From: an uncultured Actinomycetes bacterium | Lineage (GTDB): Bacteria; Actinomycetota; Actinomycetes; Nanopelagicales; Nanopelagicaceae | Direction of reading: 5' to 3' | DNA length: 16,781 nt | Assembly (NCBI GenBank): GCA_903922325.1 | Contig: CAIXTG010000191.1 | Coordinates: 1 to 16,781 of the forward strand | Shown here: positions 1-7,522 of the stretch, one piece after another | How the letters are laid out: every line of letters starts with the position of its first letter | How positions within the stretch are numbered: position 1 is the first letter of the stretch | Program-made: the position numbers and the translations under genes | The notes under the pieces: model-generated | What the model saw: only the letters and a program-made list of their open reading frames with translations | Told to the model about the DNA's origin: nothing | Database searches by the model: none

Positions 1-337
1 CATCGGCCCCGGAATTACCGAAGCACTTGCCCGCAGTGCCGATCTATTGCGCGATGATGCCGATGCTCTCGATGGGTGGGCGAATCAAGTTGCAGCTGAA
101 CTTGATCTAGCCGATCTTGAGATTTCGCTTTTGGCTGATCTACCTAAGGCAGTCCGAACTCGCCTCTTACGCAAGGCAATTTATGCCGCGGGAGCGCCAA
201 TGGGCTCAATTACCGCCGAACATGTGGCATCAGTTGAGGCTTTTGTCACCTCTTGGCATGGTCAAGGCGCTTGTAGCCTCCCCGGCGGTGTGAAGGTTTC
301 GCGAATTTCGGGCAGACTTTCGCTCCTGTCCCGCTAA
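1..337 (+). CDS. tilS: tRNA(Ile)-lysidine synthetase, 3' end only
   Basis: The gene enters from the left edge; its reading frame starts at base 2 and it ends with TAA at 335-337, so about 111 C-terminal codons are visible. TilS converts the wobble cytidine of the tRNA-Ile CAU anticodon to lysidine using lysine and ATP, which lets the tRNA read AUA. The N-terminal PP-loop ATPase domain lies outside the window. The visible part starts with GPGITEALAR followed by LLRDDADALD, typical of the helical segment after the catalytic domain. It continues with RTRLLRKAIYAAG and ends in GRLSLLSR, which match the C-terminal region of actinobacterial TilS. TilS directly before hpt and ftsH is the classical order in many bacteria and supports the call. 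Identification is from recalled family sequence. Confidence 0.85.
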   Translation, partial: IGPGITEALARSADLLRDDADALDGWANQVAAELDLADLEISLLADLPKAVRTRLLRKAIYAAGAPMGSITAEHVASVEAFVTSWHGQGACSLPGGVKVSRISGRLSLLSR

Positions 338-362
338 TTTAAGTAAGCCTGCCATATCAATG

Positions 363-368
363 AAGGAG
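363..368 (+). promoter_or_regulatory. ribosome binding site of hpt
   Basis: AAGGAG lies 4 bases before the GTG at 373. It decides the unusual GTG start of hpt. The 35-bp gap after tilS shows no convincing promoter or terminator. Confidence 0.7.
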
Positions 369-372
369 CATC

Positions 373-924
373 GTGGATTTATCAGTTATTGAAAGCGATA
401 TCGAGCGCGTAATAGTTAGCGAAGTAGATCTACAGGCACGGATTAAAGAATTAGCAGCACAAGTTGATGCTGATTACGAAGGTCGTGACGTACTACTTGT
501 TGGCGTATTAAAAGGCGCAGTTATGGCGATGGCTGATTTAACTCGTGCAATGCAACGTCATCTCGAAATGGATTGGATGGCAGTTTCTTCTTATGGTTCT
601 GGCACAAAATCAAGCGGCGTGGTTCGTATTTTGAAAGACCTAGATCGCGATATTACGGGCCGCAATGTTTTAATCGTTGAAGATATTGTTGACTCAGGTT
701 TAACTCTTTCTTGGTTAAAGTCGAATCTCGAATCTCGTGGCGCTGCCAATGTAGATATCTTGGCTATTCTGCGTAAACCAGAAGCAGCAAAAGTTGAAGT
801 TGCGGTTAAGTATGTAGGTTTCGATATTCCAACTGATTTCGTTGTTGGATACGGACTTGATTTTGATGAGAAGTATCGCAACTTGCCATTTATCGGTGTG
901 CTCGCAAAGCACATGTACGAATAG
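373..924 (+). CDS. hpt: hypoxanthine-guanine phosphoribosyltransferase
   Basis: A 183-residue cytoplasmic purine-salvage enzyme that transfers phosphoribose from PRPP to hypoxanthine or guanine, giving IMP or GMP. The GTG start is fixed by AAGGAG just upstream. The type I phosphoribosyltransferase fold is visible: a PPi-binding loop GVLKGAV (44-50), the flexible-loop serine/tyrosine region SSYGSGTKSSG (72-82), and the PRPP-binding motif VLIVEDIVDSGLT (99-111) with its paired acidic residues E103/D104. FVVGYGLDFDEKYRNLPFIG near the C-terminus is the purine-binding tail typical of bacterial Hpt. Length is normal for the family. It sits 35 bp after tilS and 7 bp before ftsH, the standard tilS-hpt-ftsH arrangement, so co-transcription is likely. 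The preference between hypoxanthine and guanine cannot be read from sequence alone. Confidence 0.95.
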   Translation: MDLSVIESDIERVIVSEVDLQARIKELAAQVDADYEGRDVLLVGVLKGAVMAMADLTRAMQRHLEMDWMAVSSYGSGTKSSGVVRILKDLDRDITGRNVLIVEDIVDSGLTLSWLKSNLESRGAANVDILAILRKPEAAKVEVAVKYVGFDIPTDFVVGYGLDFDEKYRNLPFIGVLAKHMYE

Positions 925-931
925 AAGCAAT

Positions 932-2977
932 ATGACTGACGAAATTAAAAAGGATAAGAAAAAGAAAGTAACTAAGACCGTTACTAAGCGGGGCGATAAG
1001 AAACCAGCCACGAAAGCTGGTCGACTTTTCCGCGGTCCGCTGTTCTGGATTGTCTTTGCAATTATTGCGGTCTCGGTTTTCGGTCAGATTTCTGGTGCGG
1101 GCAGCGCTTTTACTAAGGTAAACACTTCTCAAATTCTCGATGCAATTGCGCAGTCTGAGGTAAAGAGCGCAACAGTTATCGATAAAGATCAAATAATTCG
1201 GGTTGAACTAAAGCCTGGACGAACTATCAACGGAGCTTCCCAAGTCGAGGCATCATATGTAGTTCGCCAAGAGCCAACAATTATTGATGCTTTGAGCGCA
1301 AATCCACCATTAAATGGCTGGAACATTGAAGTCCCTAAGACGCCACTGATTCTCAGCTTCTTATTCTCGTTAGCACCAATTCTAATTATTGGTTTGCTCT
1401 TCTTCTTTATGCTCAGCCAATCACAAGGTGGAAATAAGGTATTTAGTTTTGGTAAATCACGCGCAAAATTGCAAAGTGACGAAGTACCAAAAACTACTTT
1501 TGCCGATGTAGCAGGTGCCGATGAGGCAATTTCCGAATTACATGAGATTAAAGATTTCTTAGCTAACTCAGCTAAGTACGCCGAACTTGGTGCCAAGATT
1601 CCAAAAGGTGTTTTGCTTTATGGCCCACCGGGTACAGGCAAAACTTTATTGGCACGCGCAGTTGCCGGCGAAGCGGGCGTACCGTTCTATTCAATATCTG
1701 GCTCTGACTTCGTGGAAATGTTTGTCGGTGTTGGCGCTGCGCGAGTGCGCGATTTGTTTACTCAAGCGAAAGCAAATGCACCAGCAATTATTTTCGTAGA
1801 TGAAATCGATGCTGTAGGTCGTCAACGCGGAACAGGTATGGGTGGCGGTCACGATGAACGCGAACAAACACTGAACCAACTTTTAGTTGAGATGGATGGC
1901 TTCGAAGCAAATGGTCAAGTAATTTTGATTGCAGCTACTAACCGTCCTGACGTGCTAGATCCAGCACTACTTCGGCCAGGACGTTTTGATCGCCAAATCG
2001 CAGTTGATCGCCCAGACCTCAAAGGACGCGAAGCTATTTTGCAAGTACATGCAAAAGGTAAACCTGTTGCAAAAGATTTAGTACTTCTCGAATACGCCCG
2101 TCGTACTCCTGGATTTACCGGCGCCGACTTAGCGAATGTACTTAACGAGGCAGCTCTACTTGCAGCTCGTGAACTCAAAAAAGAAATTGGTAATCGCGAA
2201 CTCGATGAAGCTATCGACCGCGTAATGGCTGGCCCACAGCGTAAATCACGCTTAATGTCGGACTCAGAGCGCTTGGTTACGGCTTATCACGAAGCTGGTC
2301 ACGCTCTTGTTGCGCACGCATTGCCACACACTGATCCAGTTCACAAAATCACCATCATGCCGCGCGGACGCGCACTTGGTTACACCATGGTTTTGCCTGA
2401 TGACGATAAGTATTCAACTACCCGAAATCAATTGCTCGATCAATTGGCATATTCACTTGGTGGACGCGCAGCTGAAGAACTTATCTTCCATGATCCAACT
2501 ACTGGCGCATCGAATGATATTGAAAAAGCTACCGCTCTTGCTAAAGCAATGGTTACGCAATATGGAATGACCGAAGCAATTGGTGCGATCAAACTTGGCA
2601 CCGATGGTTCCGAACCATTTATGGGTCGTAGTTATGGTCACGAACGTGACTACTCTGAGAAAGTTGCTGGAATTATTGATGTCGAAGTTCGTAAGTTAAT
2701 TGAAAACGCGCATCAAGAAGCTTTCGATATTCTGGTTGCCAACCGCAAAACTCTCGATGCCATGGTTCTTGAATTACTTGATCGCGAAACCATTAATAAA
2801 GATGACATCGCCATAATCTTCAAGCGAGTTAAGTCATGGGCAGAGCGGCCAGCTTGGACCGGATCAATCACTCGCGTTCCGTCAGATATCCCACCTGTAG
2901 AAATTCCGGCGCGAGCCAAAGTCGAAGAAGTAGTTGAAGCCAAGAAACCTCGCACCAGAAAGAAATCTAGTGAGTGA
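932..2977 (+). CDS. ftsH: ATP-dependent zinc metalloprotease FtsH
   Basis: A membrane-anchored AAA+ protease that degrades misfolded membrane proteins and selected regulators. The ATG at 932 (681 aa) is chosen because it follows hpt by 7 bp and opens an MTDEIKKDKKKK tail; the frame stays open further upstream, but only inside hpt. In order: a Lys-rich cytoplasmic tail (1-35), TM1 (about 36-51), an extracytoplasmic domain, TM2 (about 138-162), Walker A GPPGTGKT (231-238), Walker B IIFVDE (286-291), the second region of homology with ATNRPD (335-340) and arginine fingers R351/R354, and the protease site HEAGH (453-457) with D529 as likely third zinc ligand. All catalytic residues are present. 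The N-terminal tail is about 35-40 residues longer than in E. coli FtsH. The C-terminus is also basic. The ribosome binding site is weak (AGAAG), suggesting coupling to hpt. The end overlaps folE by 8 bases. Confidence 0.97.
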   Translation: MTDEIKKDKKKKVTKTVTKRGDKKPATKAGRLFRGPLFWIVFAIIAVSVFGQISGAGSAFTKVNTSQILDAIAQSEVKSATVIDKDQIIRVELKPGRTINGASQVEASYVVRQEPTIIDALSANPPLNGWNIEVPKTPLILSFLFSLAPILIIGLLFFFMLSQSQGGNKVFSFGKSRAKLQSDEVPKTTFADVAGADEAISELHEIKDFLANSAKYAELGAKIPKGVLLYGPPGTGKTLLARAVAGEAGVPFYSISGSDFVEMFVGVGAARVRDLFTQAKANAPAIIFVDEIDAVGRQRGTGMGGGHDEREQTLNQLLVEMDGFEANGQVILIAATNRPDVLDPALLRPGRFDRQIAVDRPDLKGREAILQVHAKGKPVAKDLVLLEYARRTPGFTGADLANVLNEAALLAARELKKEIGNRELDEAIDRVMAGPQRKSRLMSDSERLVTAYHEAGHALVAHALPHTDPVHKITIMPRGRALGYTMVLPDDDKYSTTRNQLLDQLAYSLGGRAAEELIFHDPTTGASNDIEKATALAKAMVTQYGMTEAIGAIKLGTDGSEPFMGRSYGHERDYSEKVAGIIDVEVRKLIENAHQEAFDILVANRKTLDAMVLELLDRETINKDDIAIIFKRVKSWAERPAWTGSITRVPSDIPPVEIPARAKVEEVVEAKKPRTRKKSSE

Positions 2978-3581
2978 GATAAATTCAATTTCGATTGAAG
3001 ATGGTGATGGCCGCGCCAAGCAGCCATATGATGCAGCACGCGCTGAAGCAGCAGTTCGCGAACTTCTACTTGCACTTGGTGAAAATCCTGAGCGCGATGG
3101 TTTAAAAGAAACTCCTGCCCGAGTAGCGCGAGCAATGGCGGAAAACTTCGCCGGTCTGTACCAATCACCAGAAGATGTTCTAACCACTACTTTTGATATT
3201 GGCCATGAAGAACTCGTGATTATTAGGGATATTGACCTGTTTTCACAGTGCGAGCATCACTTAACCCCGTTCCACGGCGTTGCCCATGTTGGTTATATTC
3301 CAAATGGAAAAATCACTGGGCTATCGAAAATTGCTCGCCTCGTAGATGTTTTTGCGAAACGACCTCAAGTTCAAGAGCGTATGACTTCACAAATCGCCGA
3401 TGCCATGATGGAGATTTTGAAGCCAATGGGCGTAATTGTAATTATCGACTGTGAGCATTTGTGTATGTCAATGCGCGGAGTTCGTAAGTCTGAGGCCCGC
3501 ACAATCACCAGCGCAGTGCGCGGAGTATTACGCGATCCGGCTACTCGCGCCGAAGCGATGTCACTAATTACAGCTCGGTAG
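2970..3581 (+). CDS. folE: GTP cyclohydrolase I
   Basis: First enzyme of tetrahydrofolate synthesis: converts GTP to 7,8-dihydroneopterin triphosphate and formate, as a zinc-dependent homodecamer in the cytoplasm. The GTG at 2970 gives 203 aa beginning MSEINSIS. A TTG at 2934 in the same frame would read into the conserved tail of ftsH and is less likely. The type IB-like N-terminus is followed by the core ENPERDGLKETPARVARAM. The zinc ligands are visible as C94 and H97 (in CEHHLTPFHG) and C165 (in CEHLCMSMRG), matching Cys110/His113/Cys181 of the E. coli enzyme. The QERMTSQIADAM helix and the C-terminal TRAEAMSLI tail are also typical. It overlaps ftsH by 8 bases and precedes folP by 7, so translation is probably coupled. 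No clear Shine-Dalgarno sequence precedes it. Confidence 0.97.
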   Translation: MSEINSISIEDGDGRAKQPYDAARAEAAVRELLLALGENPERDGLKETPARVARAMAENFAGLYQSPEDVLTTTFDIGHEELVIIRDIDLFSQCEHHLTPFHGVAHVGYIPNGKITGLSKIARLVDVFAKRPQVQERMTSQIADAMMEILKPMGVIVIIDCEHLCMSMRGVRKSEARTITSAVRGVLRDPATRAEAMSLITAR

Positions 3582-3588
3582 ATAAACC

Positions 3589-4338
3589 ATGTTGGTAATG
3601 GGAATTCTTAATGCAACACCAGATTCCTTTGCCGATGGCGGCGAACATTTCACTTATCCCGATGCAGTTGAGCACGGTCTAAAACTAATTGCCGAAGGTG
3701 CCGACCTTATTGATGTGGGTGGTGAATCCACTCGGCCAGGTGCCGAACGAGTTTCACCCGCCGAAGAAGAACGCCGAGTAATAAATGTAATTTCAAAGTT
3801 GGTCGATGCTGGTAAACCAATAAGTATCGACACTATGCGGGCATCAACTGCGCGGGCTGCCGTTATTGCTGGAGCTTCAATAATTAATGATGTAAGTGGT
3901 GGCTTGGCAGATGCTGCAATGTTGGATACTGCTGCCGAGCTAAAAGTTCCGTACATCGCGATGCATTGGCGTGGTCATTCTAAAGAGATGAATAATTTGG
4001 CGGTTTACACAAATGTGGTCGATGAAGTAATAGTCGAATTAAATTTAAGAATTGAAGCAGCACTTTCAGCAGGTGTGAGTAAATCAAATTTAATCATTGA
4101 TCCCGGCATTGGCTTTGCTAAGGAGCCGGCTCATAACTGGGCAATAATCGAGGAAATTGGGCGATTTGTAGTTCTCGGATACCCAGTACTTGTTGGCGCA
4201 TCACGGAAACGATTCTTAGGTGGCGATGACCCAACTTCGCGCGAAGCTGCAACGGTTGCGCTAACCAAGCAACTTAGCCAAAGCGGTATCTGGGCAGTTA
4301 GAGTTCATGGAGTAGCAGCTAACAAGGCGGTCTTGTAA
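3589..4338 (+). CDS. folP: dihydropteroate synthase
   Basis: Condenses 6-hydroxymethyl-7,8-dihydropterin pyrophosphate with p-aminobenzoate to give dihydropteroate; the target of sulfonamides. It is a TIM-barrel enzyme of 249 aa. Conserved loops appear in order: NATPDSF (8-14), GGESTRPGA, SIDTMRA, INDVSGG, MHWRG, IIDPGIGFAK and GASRKRFLG, the last carrying the Lys-Arg pair that binds the pterin pyrophosphate and sulfonamides. The ATG at 3589 is forced by an in-frame TAA at 3583, so the protein begins right at the first barrel strand. It lacks the roughly 10-25 residue N-terminal tail of most homologues. No Shine-Dalgarno is visible; 7 bases separate it from folE. Its stop and the folB start share one base (TAATG). 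Confidence 0.96.
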   Translation: MLVMGILNATPDSFADGGEHFTYPDAVEHGLKLIAEGADLIDVGGESTRPGAERVSPAEEERRVINVISKLVDAGKPISIDTMRASTARAAVIAGASIINDVSGGLADAAMLDTAAELKVPYIAMHWRGHSKEMNNLAVYTNVVDEVIVELNLRIEAALSAGVSKSNLIIDPGIGFAKEPAHNWAIIEEIGRFVVLGYPVLVGASRKRFLGGDDPTSREAATVALTKQLSQSGIWAVRVHGVAANKAVL

Positions 4339-4700
4339 TGAATGATTCAATTCGCATCAATGGCATTAAAAGTTTCGGCTATCACGGCGTATTTCCCGAG
4401 GAAACTAAGAATGGCCAAGAGTTCCTTGTCGATGTTGAGTTAATTCTTGATCTGGAAAAAGCATCGAAGAGTGATGATTTAGCCGATACTGTCGACTACG
4501 GCGCAATCTGTGATTTAGTAGTTGCTGCCATAACTGGCGCACCTTATAAATTGATTGAGAAGTTAGCTGGCGTGATTGCTGATGAAATTTTGGCAACTGA
4601 AAGTTTGGTCGAAATCGCGCTAGTTACAGTTCACAAACCAAGTGCACCAGTTAACGCGGTCACCAGCGATATTAATGTGATGGTTATTCGCACTCGATGA
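4338..4700 (+). CDS. folB: dihydroneopterin aldolase
   Basis: Cleaves 7,8-dihydroneopterin to 6-hydroxymethyl-7,8-dihydropterin and glycolaldehyde, feeding folK. At 120 aa it has the family's usual length. The N-terminal strand IRINGIKSFGYHGVFPEE carries the tyrosine/histidine pair and the substrate-binding glutamate (E21/E22). VDYGAICDLV and LIEKLAGVIADEIL form the dimer helices, and the catalytic lysine is K100 in VHKPSAP. The start ATG shares its A with the last base of the folP stop (TAATG), and the 3' end overlaps folK by 4 bases (ATGA). This is tight translational coupling within the folate run. A purine-rich AAGGCGG inside the end of folP may serve as ribosome binding site. Confidence 0.95.
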   Translation: MNDSIRINGIKSFGYHGVFPEETKNGQEFLVDVELILDLEKASKSDDLADTVDYGAICDLVVAAITGAPYKLIEKLAGVIADEILATESLVEIALVTVHKPSAPVNAVTSDINVMVIRTR

Positions 4701-5146
4701 AAGCCGTAGTCTCGTTAGGTGCCAATATCGGAGACCCGAAAGCAAATTTGGATTTAGCGGTCGCACTTTTACGTGAAGCCACCGAAGTAATTGCAGTCTC
4801 AAGTTATCTGCAAACAAAGCCAGTAGGTGGGCCAGGGCAACCCGATTACTTAAATGCGGTTGCAATTGTCGAATCAGAGTTGCCAGCTAAAGATTTGTTG
4901 GCAGTATTAAATGGAATTGAAACTGCGATGGGTCGCACTCGCGAAATTCATTGGGGGCCACGGGTAATTGATTTAGATCTAATTCAATTTGGCGGATTAT
5001 TAGTCAATGATGAGGAATTGACGCTTCCACACCCACGAGCTCACGAGCGTCGCTTTGTTTTAGCACCCTGGTTTGAGATTGAGCCCGAGGCAATCCTGCT
5101 CACACACGGCCGGATTTCGGATCTACTAAATACTGATTTAGAATAA
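4697..5146 (+). CDS. folK: 2-amino-4-hydroxy-6-hydroxymethyldihydropteridine pyrophosphokinase
   Basis: Transfers pyrophosphate from ATP to 6-hydroxymethyl-7,8-dihydropterin, producing the substrate of FolP. The protein is 149 aa, slightly short but within the family range. Visible signatures are the N-terminal SLGANIGDPKANL, the pterin-binding loop QTKPVGGPGQPDYLNAV (40-56), the catalytic HWGPRVIDLDL (85-95) with the two magnesium-binding aspartates D92 and D94, and LPHPRAHERRFVLAPW near the C-terminus. The start overlaps the folB stop (ATGA). It ends the folate group: folE, folP, folB and folK lie in a row, covering GTP to dihydropteroate except the dephosphorylation of dihydroneopterin triphosphate and the pABA supply. 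In many actinobacteria a small membrane protein and a Rossmann-fold protein follow folK; neither is here. Confidence 0.96.
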   Translation: MKAVVSLGANIGDPKANLDLAVALLREATEVIAVSSYLQTKPVGGPGQPDYLNAVAIVESELPAKDLLAVLNGIETAMGRTREIHWGPRVIDLDLIQFGGLLVNDEELTLPHPRAHERRFVLAPWFEIEPEAILLTHGRISDLLNTDLE

Positions 5147-5167
5147 GAAAGCATCGCCCGGTACCTG

Positions 5168-5179
5168 AAAGGACTGGAG
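5168..5179 (+). promoter_or_regulatory. ribosome binding site of panC
   Basis: Two purine-rich stretches, AAAGGA (5168-5173) and GGAG (5176-5179), precede the ATG at 5187; the second has ideal 7-base spacing. An in-frame TGA at 5166 rules out any start further upstream, so this site fixes the short N-terminus of PanC. Confidence 0.7.
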
Positions 5180-5186
5180 CCAAAAG

Positions 5187-5912
5187 ATGACCGTACTAGT
5201 TCCGACAATGGGCGCCCTTCATAAGGGGCACCAAGCGTTGATTAAGCGTGCTCGCGAATTAGATAAAGAGGTAGTTGTAAGCATTTTTGTTAATCCGCTG
5301 CAATTTAGCGATGCTGCTGATCTAGAAAAATATCCGCGTACGCCAGAAACTGATATCCAGATCGCAACTTTGGCTGGCGCTACGCAAGTTTGGTTTCCAA
5401 ATTATGAAGAAATTTATCCCAGTGAGCCAGTTCAGATTTCTGCTGGCGCAGTTGGTGATCTTTATGAAGGCGCATCACGACCCGGGCATTTCGCAGGTGT
5501 CTTAACTGTGGTTAATCGTTTATTCGAAATTGTTAAACCAAGTGCTGCAGTTTTTGGCGAGAAAGATTTCCAGCAATTGTGGCTGATTAAAAACCATTTT
5601 AAAAAGATCGAAATAGCTGCAGTGCCGACAGTGCGTGAGTTTGATGGTTTAGCTTTATCTTCACGAAATGTTCGGCTAACTGAATCAGATCGAACTGCGG
5701 CGCTAATTATTTCTAAAGCGCTAAATGAACCAGCTCGAATGCACGAAATCTTGGCAACTGAGCCGGCCTTCAAATTAGATTACGCCGAAGTAATTGACGA
5801 GAAAACTTTTCAAATAGCTAACTCAGCCACTCAAAACAAGCGGGCCATCATCGCGGGTTGGGTAAATGGGGTTCGATTGCTAGATAATGCAGTTGTGGAA
5901 ACTAACTCATGA
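5187..5912 (+). CDS. panC: pantothenate synthetase, shortened form
   Basis: Joins pantoate and beta-alanine using ATP via a pantoyl-adenylate intermediate; last step of pantothenate synthesis, upstream of coaX. The Rossmann-type nucleotidyltransferase core is complete: LVPTMGALHKGH with the HxGH motif, SIFVNPLQF, EGASRPGHFAGV, FGEKDFQQL, and ALSSRN as KMSKS-like loop. The protein is only 241 aa against about 280-310 in most homologues. It begins almost directly at the PTMG strand, lacking the usual first strand and helix (about 20-25 residues). The helix pair after SSRN is also shortened by a dozen or so residues compared with E. coli. An in-frame TGA at 5166 excludes a longer start, and all motif residues remain, so it is probably active rather than a pseudogene. 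It overlaps nadB by 4 bases. panD, often next to panC in this cluster, is absent. Confidence 0.93.
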   Translation: MTVLVPTMGALHKGHQALIKRARELDKEVVVSIFVNPLQFSDAADLEKYPRTPETDIQIATLAGATQVWFPNYEEIYPSEPVQISAGAVGDLYEGASRPGHFAGVLTVVNRLFEIVKPSAAVFGEKDFQQLWLIKNHFKKIEIAAVPTVREFDGLALSSRNVRLTESDRTAALIISKALNEPARMHEILATEPAFKLDYAEVIDEKTFQIANSATQNKRAIIAGWVNGVRLLDNAVVETNS

Positions 5913-7522
5913 AGCTACTAGCCCCTAAGCCAGGCTGGACTTCGCGCGCCGATGTAATCGTGGTCGGCTCTGGAATTGCGGGCATGACTACTGCGTTGCA
6001 GCTGCGCACTTTTGGGTTATCGGTTTTGATTGTGACTAAAGCAAAAGTGGACGAAGGTTCAACTAAGTGGGCGCAAGGCGGAATTGCCGCAGCACTTGGT
6101 GATGGTGACTCACCAGAGGCCCATTTAACAGATACTTTGACGGCAGGTGCCGGGCTTTGCGATGTAGAAGCAGTTCGCGTTTTGGTAACCGAAGGCCCTG
6201 AGGCAGTGCGCAAGTTAATTGAACGTGGTGCCAAATTTGATACTGAAGCTGATGGCGAGATTGCACTAACTCGCGAAGGCGGTCATTTACGCAATCGCAT
6301 CTTGCATGCCGGTGGCGATGCAACAGGCGCTGAAGTTTCACGTGCGTTATTAGCTGCAGTTCGCAATGATCCGCAGATTGAAGTTGTTGAAGATGCTTTG
6401 GTGCTAGATGCGTTGAAAGATAAAACTGGGCGGGTATGCGGAGTCACCTTGCACGTAATCGGTGCTGGTTCGCGCGATGGCGTTGGTCAAGCACTTGGCA
6501 AAGCTGTTGTACTAGGCACCGGTGGGCTCGGACAAGTTTTTGCTAGCACCACTAATCCATCGGTATCTACTGGCGATGGAGTTGCACTTGCACTTCGCGC
6601 AGGTGCAAAAATTGCAGATGTGGAATTCATTCAGTTTCACCCGACCGTACTTTGGTTAGGTGGAAAATCACGTGGTCAGCAACCTTTAATTTCTGAAGCT
6701 GTGCGTGGCGAAGGTGCATATTTAGTTGATAACAACGGAAATAGATTTATGCAAGGTTTACATCCGCTAGCTGAATTAGCTCCTCGCGATGTTGTTGCAA
6801 TTGCAATCATGCGCAAAATGAAAGAGAGCGGACAAGACCATGTCTGGCTTGATGTTCGCCACTTAACTGGTTTCGCTGAGCGGTTCCCAACAATTAGCGC
6901 ATCTTGCTTGTCGCATGGAATTGACCCAAGTAAAGATTTAATTCCAGTGGCGCCAGCTTCGCACTATGCCTCAGGTGGAGTACGCGTAGATCTAAACGGT
7001 CACAGCAGTATTCCTGGGCTATATGCCTGCGGTGAAACCGCTTGTTCTGGCGTTCATGGAGCTAACCGTTTAGCTTCAAATTCACTCTTAGAAGGCTTGG
7101 TTTTCAGTGCTCGTATTGCAGCAGATATTGCCGCAAATTTGCCGGCCGAATCTGAACCAGTTGAAAATACCAGCCAAGCTTTCTTGCTTGATCCGGCAGT
7201 TCGCAAAGATCTACAAACCGCGATGAGTCGTGGTGCCGGCGTATTGCGGTCAGCAGATTCGCTGATTGAAACTAGCAATACATTGTCTCGACTCGAAGCT
7301 CGGCATAGTGATGCACCACAAGTAGATGCTTGGGAAACCAGCAATCTATTTCAACTTGCCCAAACAATTTTGCGAGCAGCATTGATCAGACAAGAAACTC
7401 GGGGCTCACATTGGCGCGAAGATTTTCCAGAGACAAGTGCCGCTTGGGAAAAGAGAATTGTGCAGAAAATTGATGAAGTTGGTAATTGGGCAACTGAATA
7501 TGCGCAGGTGATAAATAAATGA
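5909..7522 (+). CDS. nadB: L-aspartate oxidase
   Basis: FAD enzyme that oxidises L-aspartate to iminoaspartate, the first step of de novo NAD synthesis; NadA then forms quinolinate. The protein is 537 aa, normal for the family. The N-terminal dinucleotide fold reads VIVVGSGIAG (GxGxxG at 20-25), followed by STKWAQGGIAA, EGGH and RILHAGGDATG. Active-site residues line up with E. coli NadB: H244 (in FHPT), R293 (in ELAPRDVV) and H352 (in SHYASGGV). The FAD-proximal CGETACSGVHGANRLASNS motif distinguishes the succinate dehydrogenase/aspartate oxidase family, and ELAPRDVV with EGAYLVD fits NadB rather than SdhA. It overlaps panC and nadC by 4 bases each (ATGA), so panC-nadB-nadC is surely one transcript. 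nadA is not in the window. Confidence 0.96.
   Translation: MKLLAPKPGWTSRADVIVVGSGIAGMTTALQLRTFGLSVLIVTKAKVDEGSTKWAQGGIAAALGDGDSPEAHLTDTLTAGAGLCDVEAVRVLVTEGPEAVRKLIERGAKFDTEADGEIALTREGGHLRNRILHAGGDATGAEVSRALLAAVRNDPQIEVVEDALVLDALKDKTGRVCGVTLHVIGAGSRDGVGQALGKAVVLGTGGLGQVFASTTNPSVSTGDGVALALRAGAKIADVEFIQFHPTVLWLGGKSRGQQPLISEAVRGEGAYLVDNNGNRFMQGLHPLAELAPRDVVAIAIMRKMKESGQDHVWLDVRHLTGFAERFPTISASCLSHGIDPSKDLIPVAPASHYASGGVRVDLNGHSSIPGLYACGETACSGVHGANRLASNSLLEGLVFSARIAADIAANLPAESEPVENTSQAFLLDPAVRKDLQTAMSRGAGVLRSADSLIETSNTLSRLEARHSDAPQVDAWETSNLFQLAQTILRAALIRQETRGSHWREDFPETSAAWEKRIVQKIDEVGNWATEYAQVINK

Noticed and set aside
842..931. Longer ftsH start inside hpt
   Set aside because: The frame is open but reads through hpt coding sequence; ATG 932 directly after the hpt stop is the natural start.
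591..1192. Minus-strand open frames opposite hpt and ftsH, and similar antisense frames elsewhere
   Set aside because: They lie opposite well-conserved genes, show no family features and have no ribosome binding sites; shadows of the real genes.
2934..2969. Longer folE start at TTG 2934
   Set aside because: It would overlap ftsH by 44 bases and translate the ftsH tail; the GTG at 2970 gives a normal N-terminus.
5147..5186. Frameshifted remnant of the missing PanC N-terminus
   Set aside because: The 40 bases translated in all three frames show no resemblance to the PanC start, and the panC ribosome binding site lies here.
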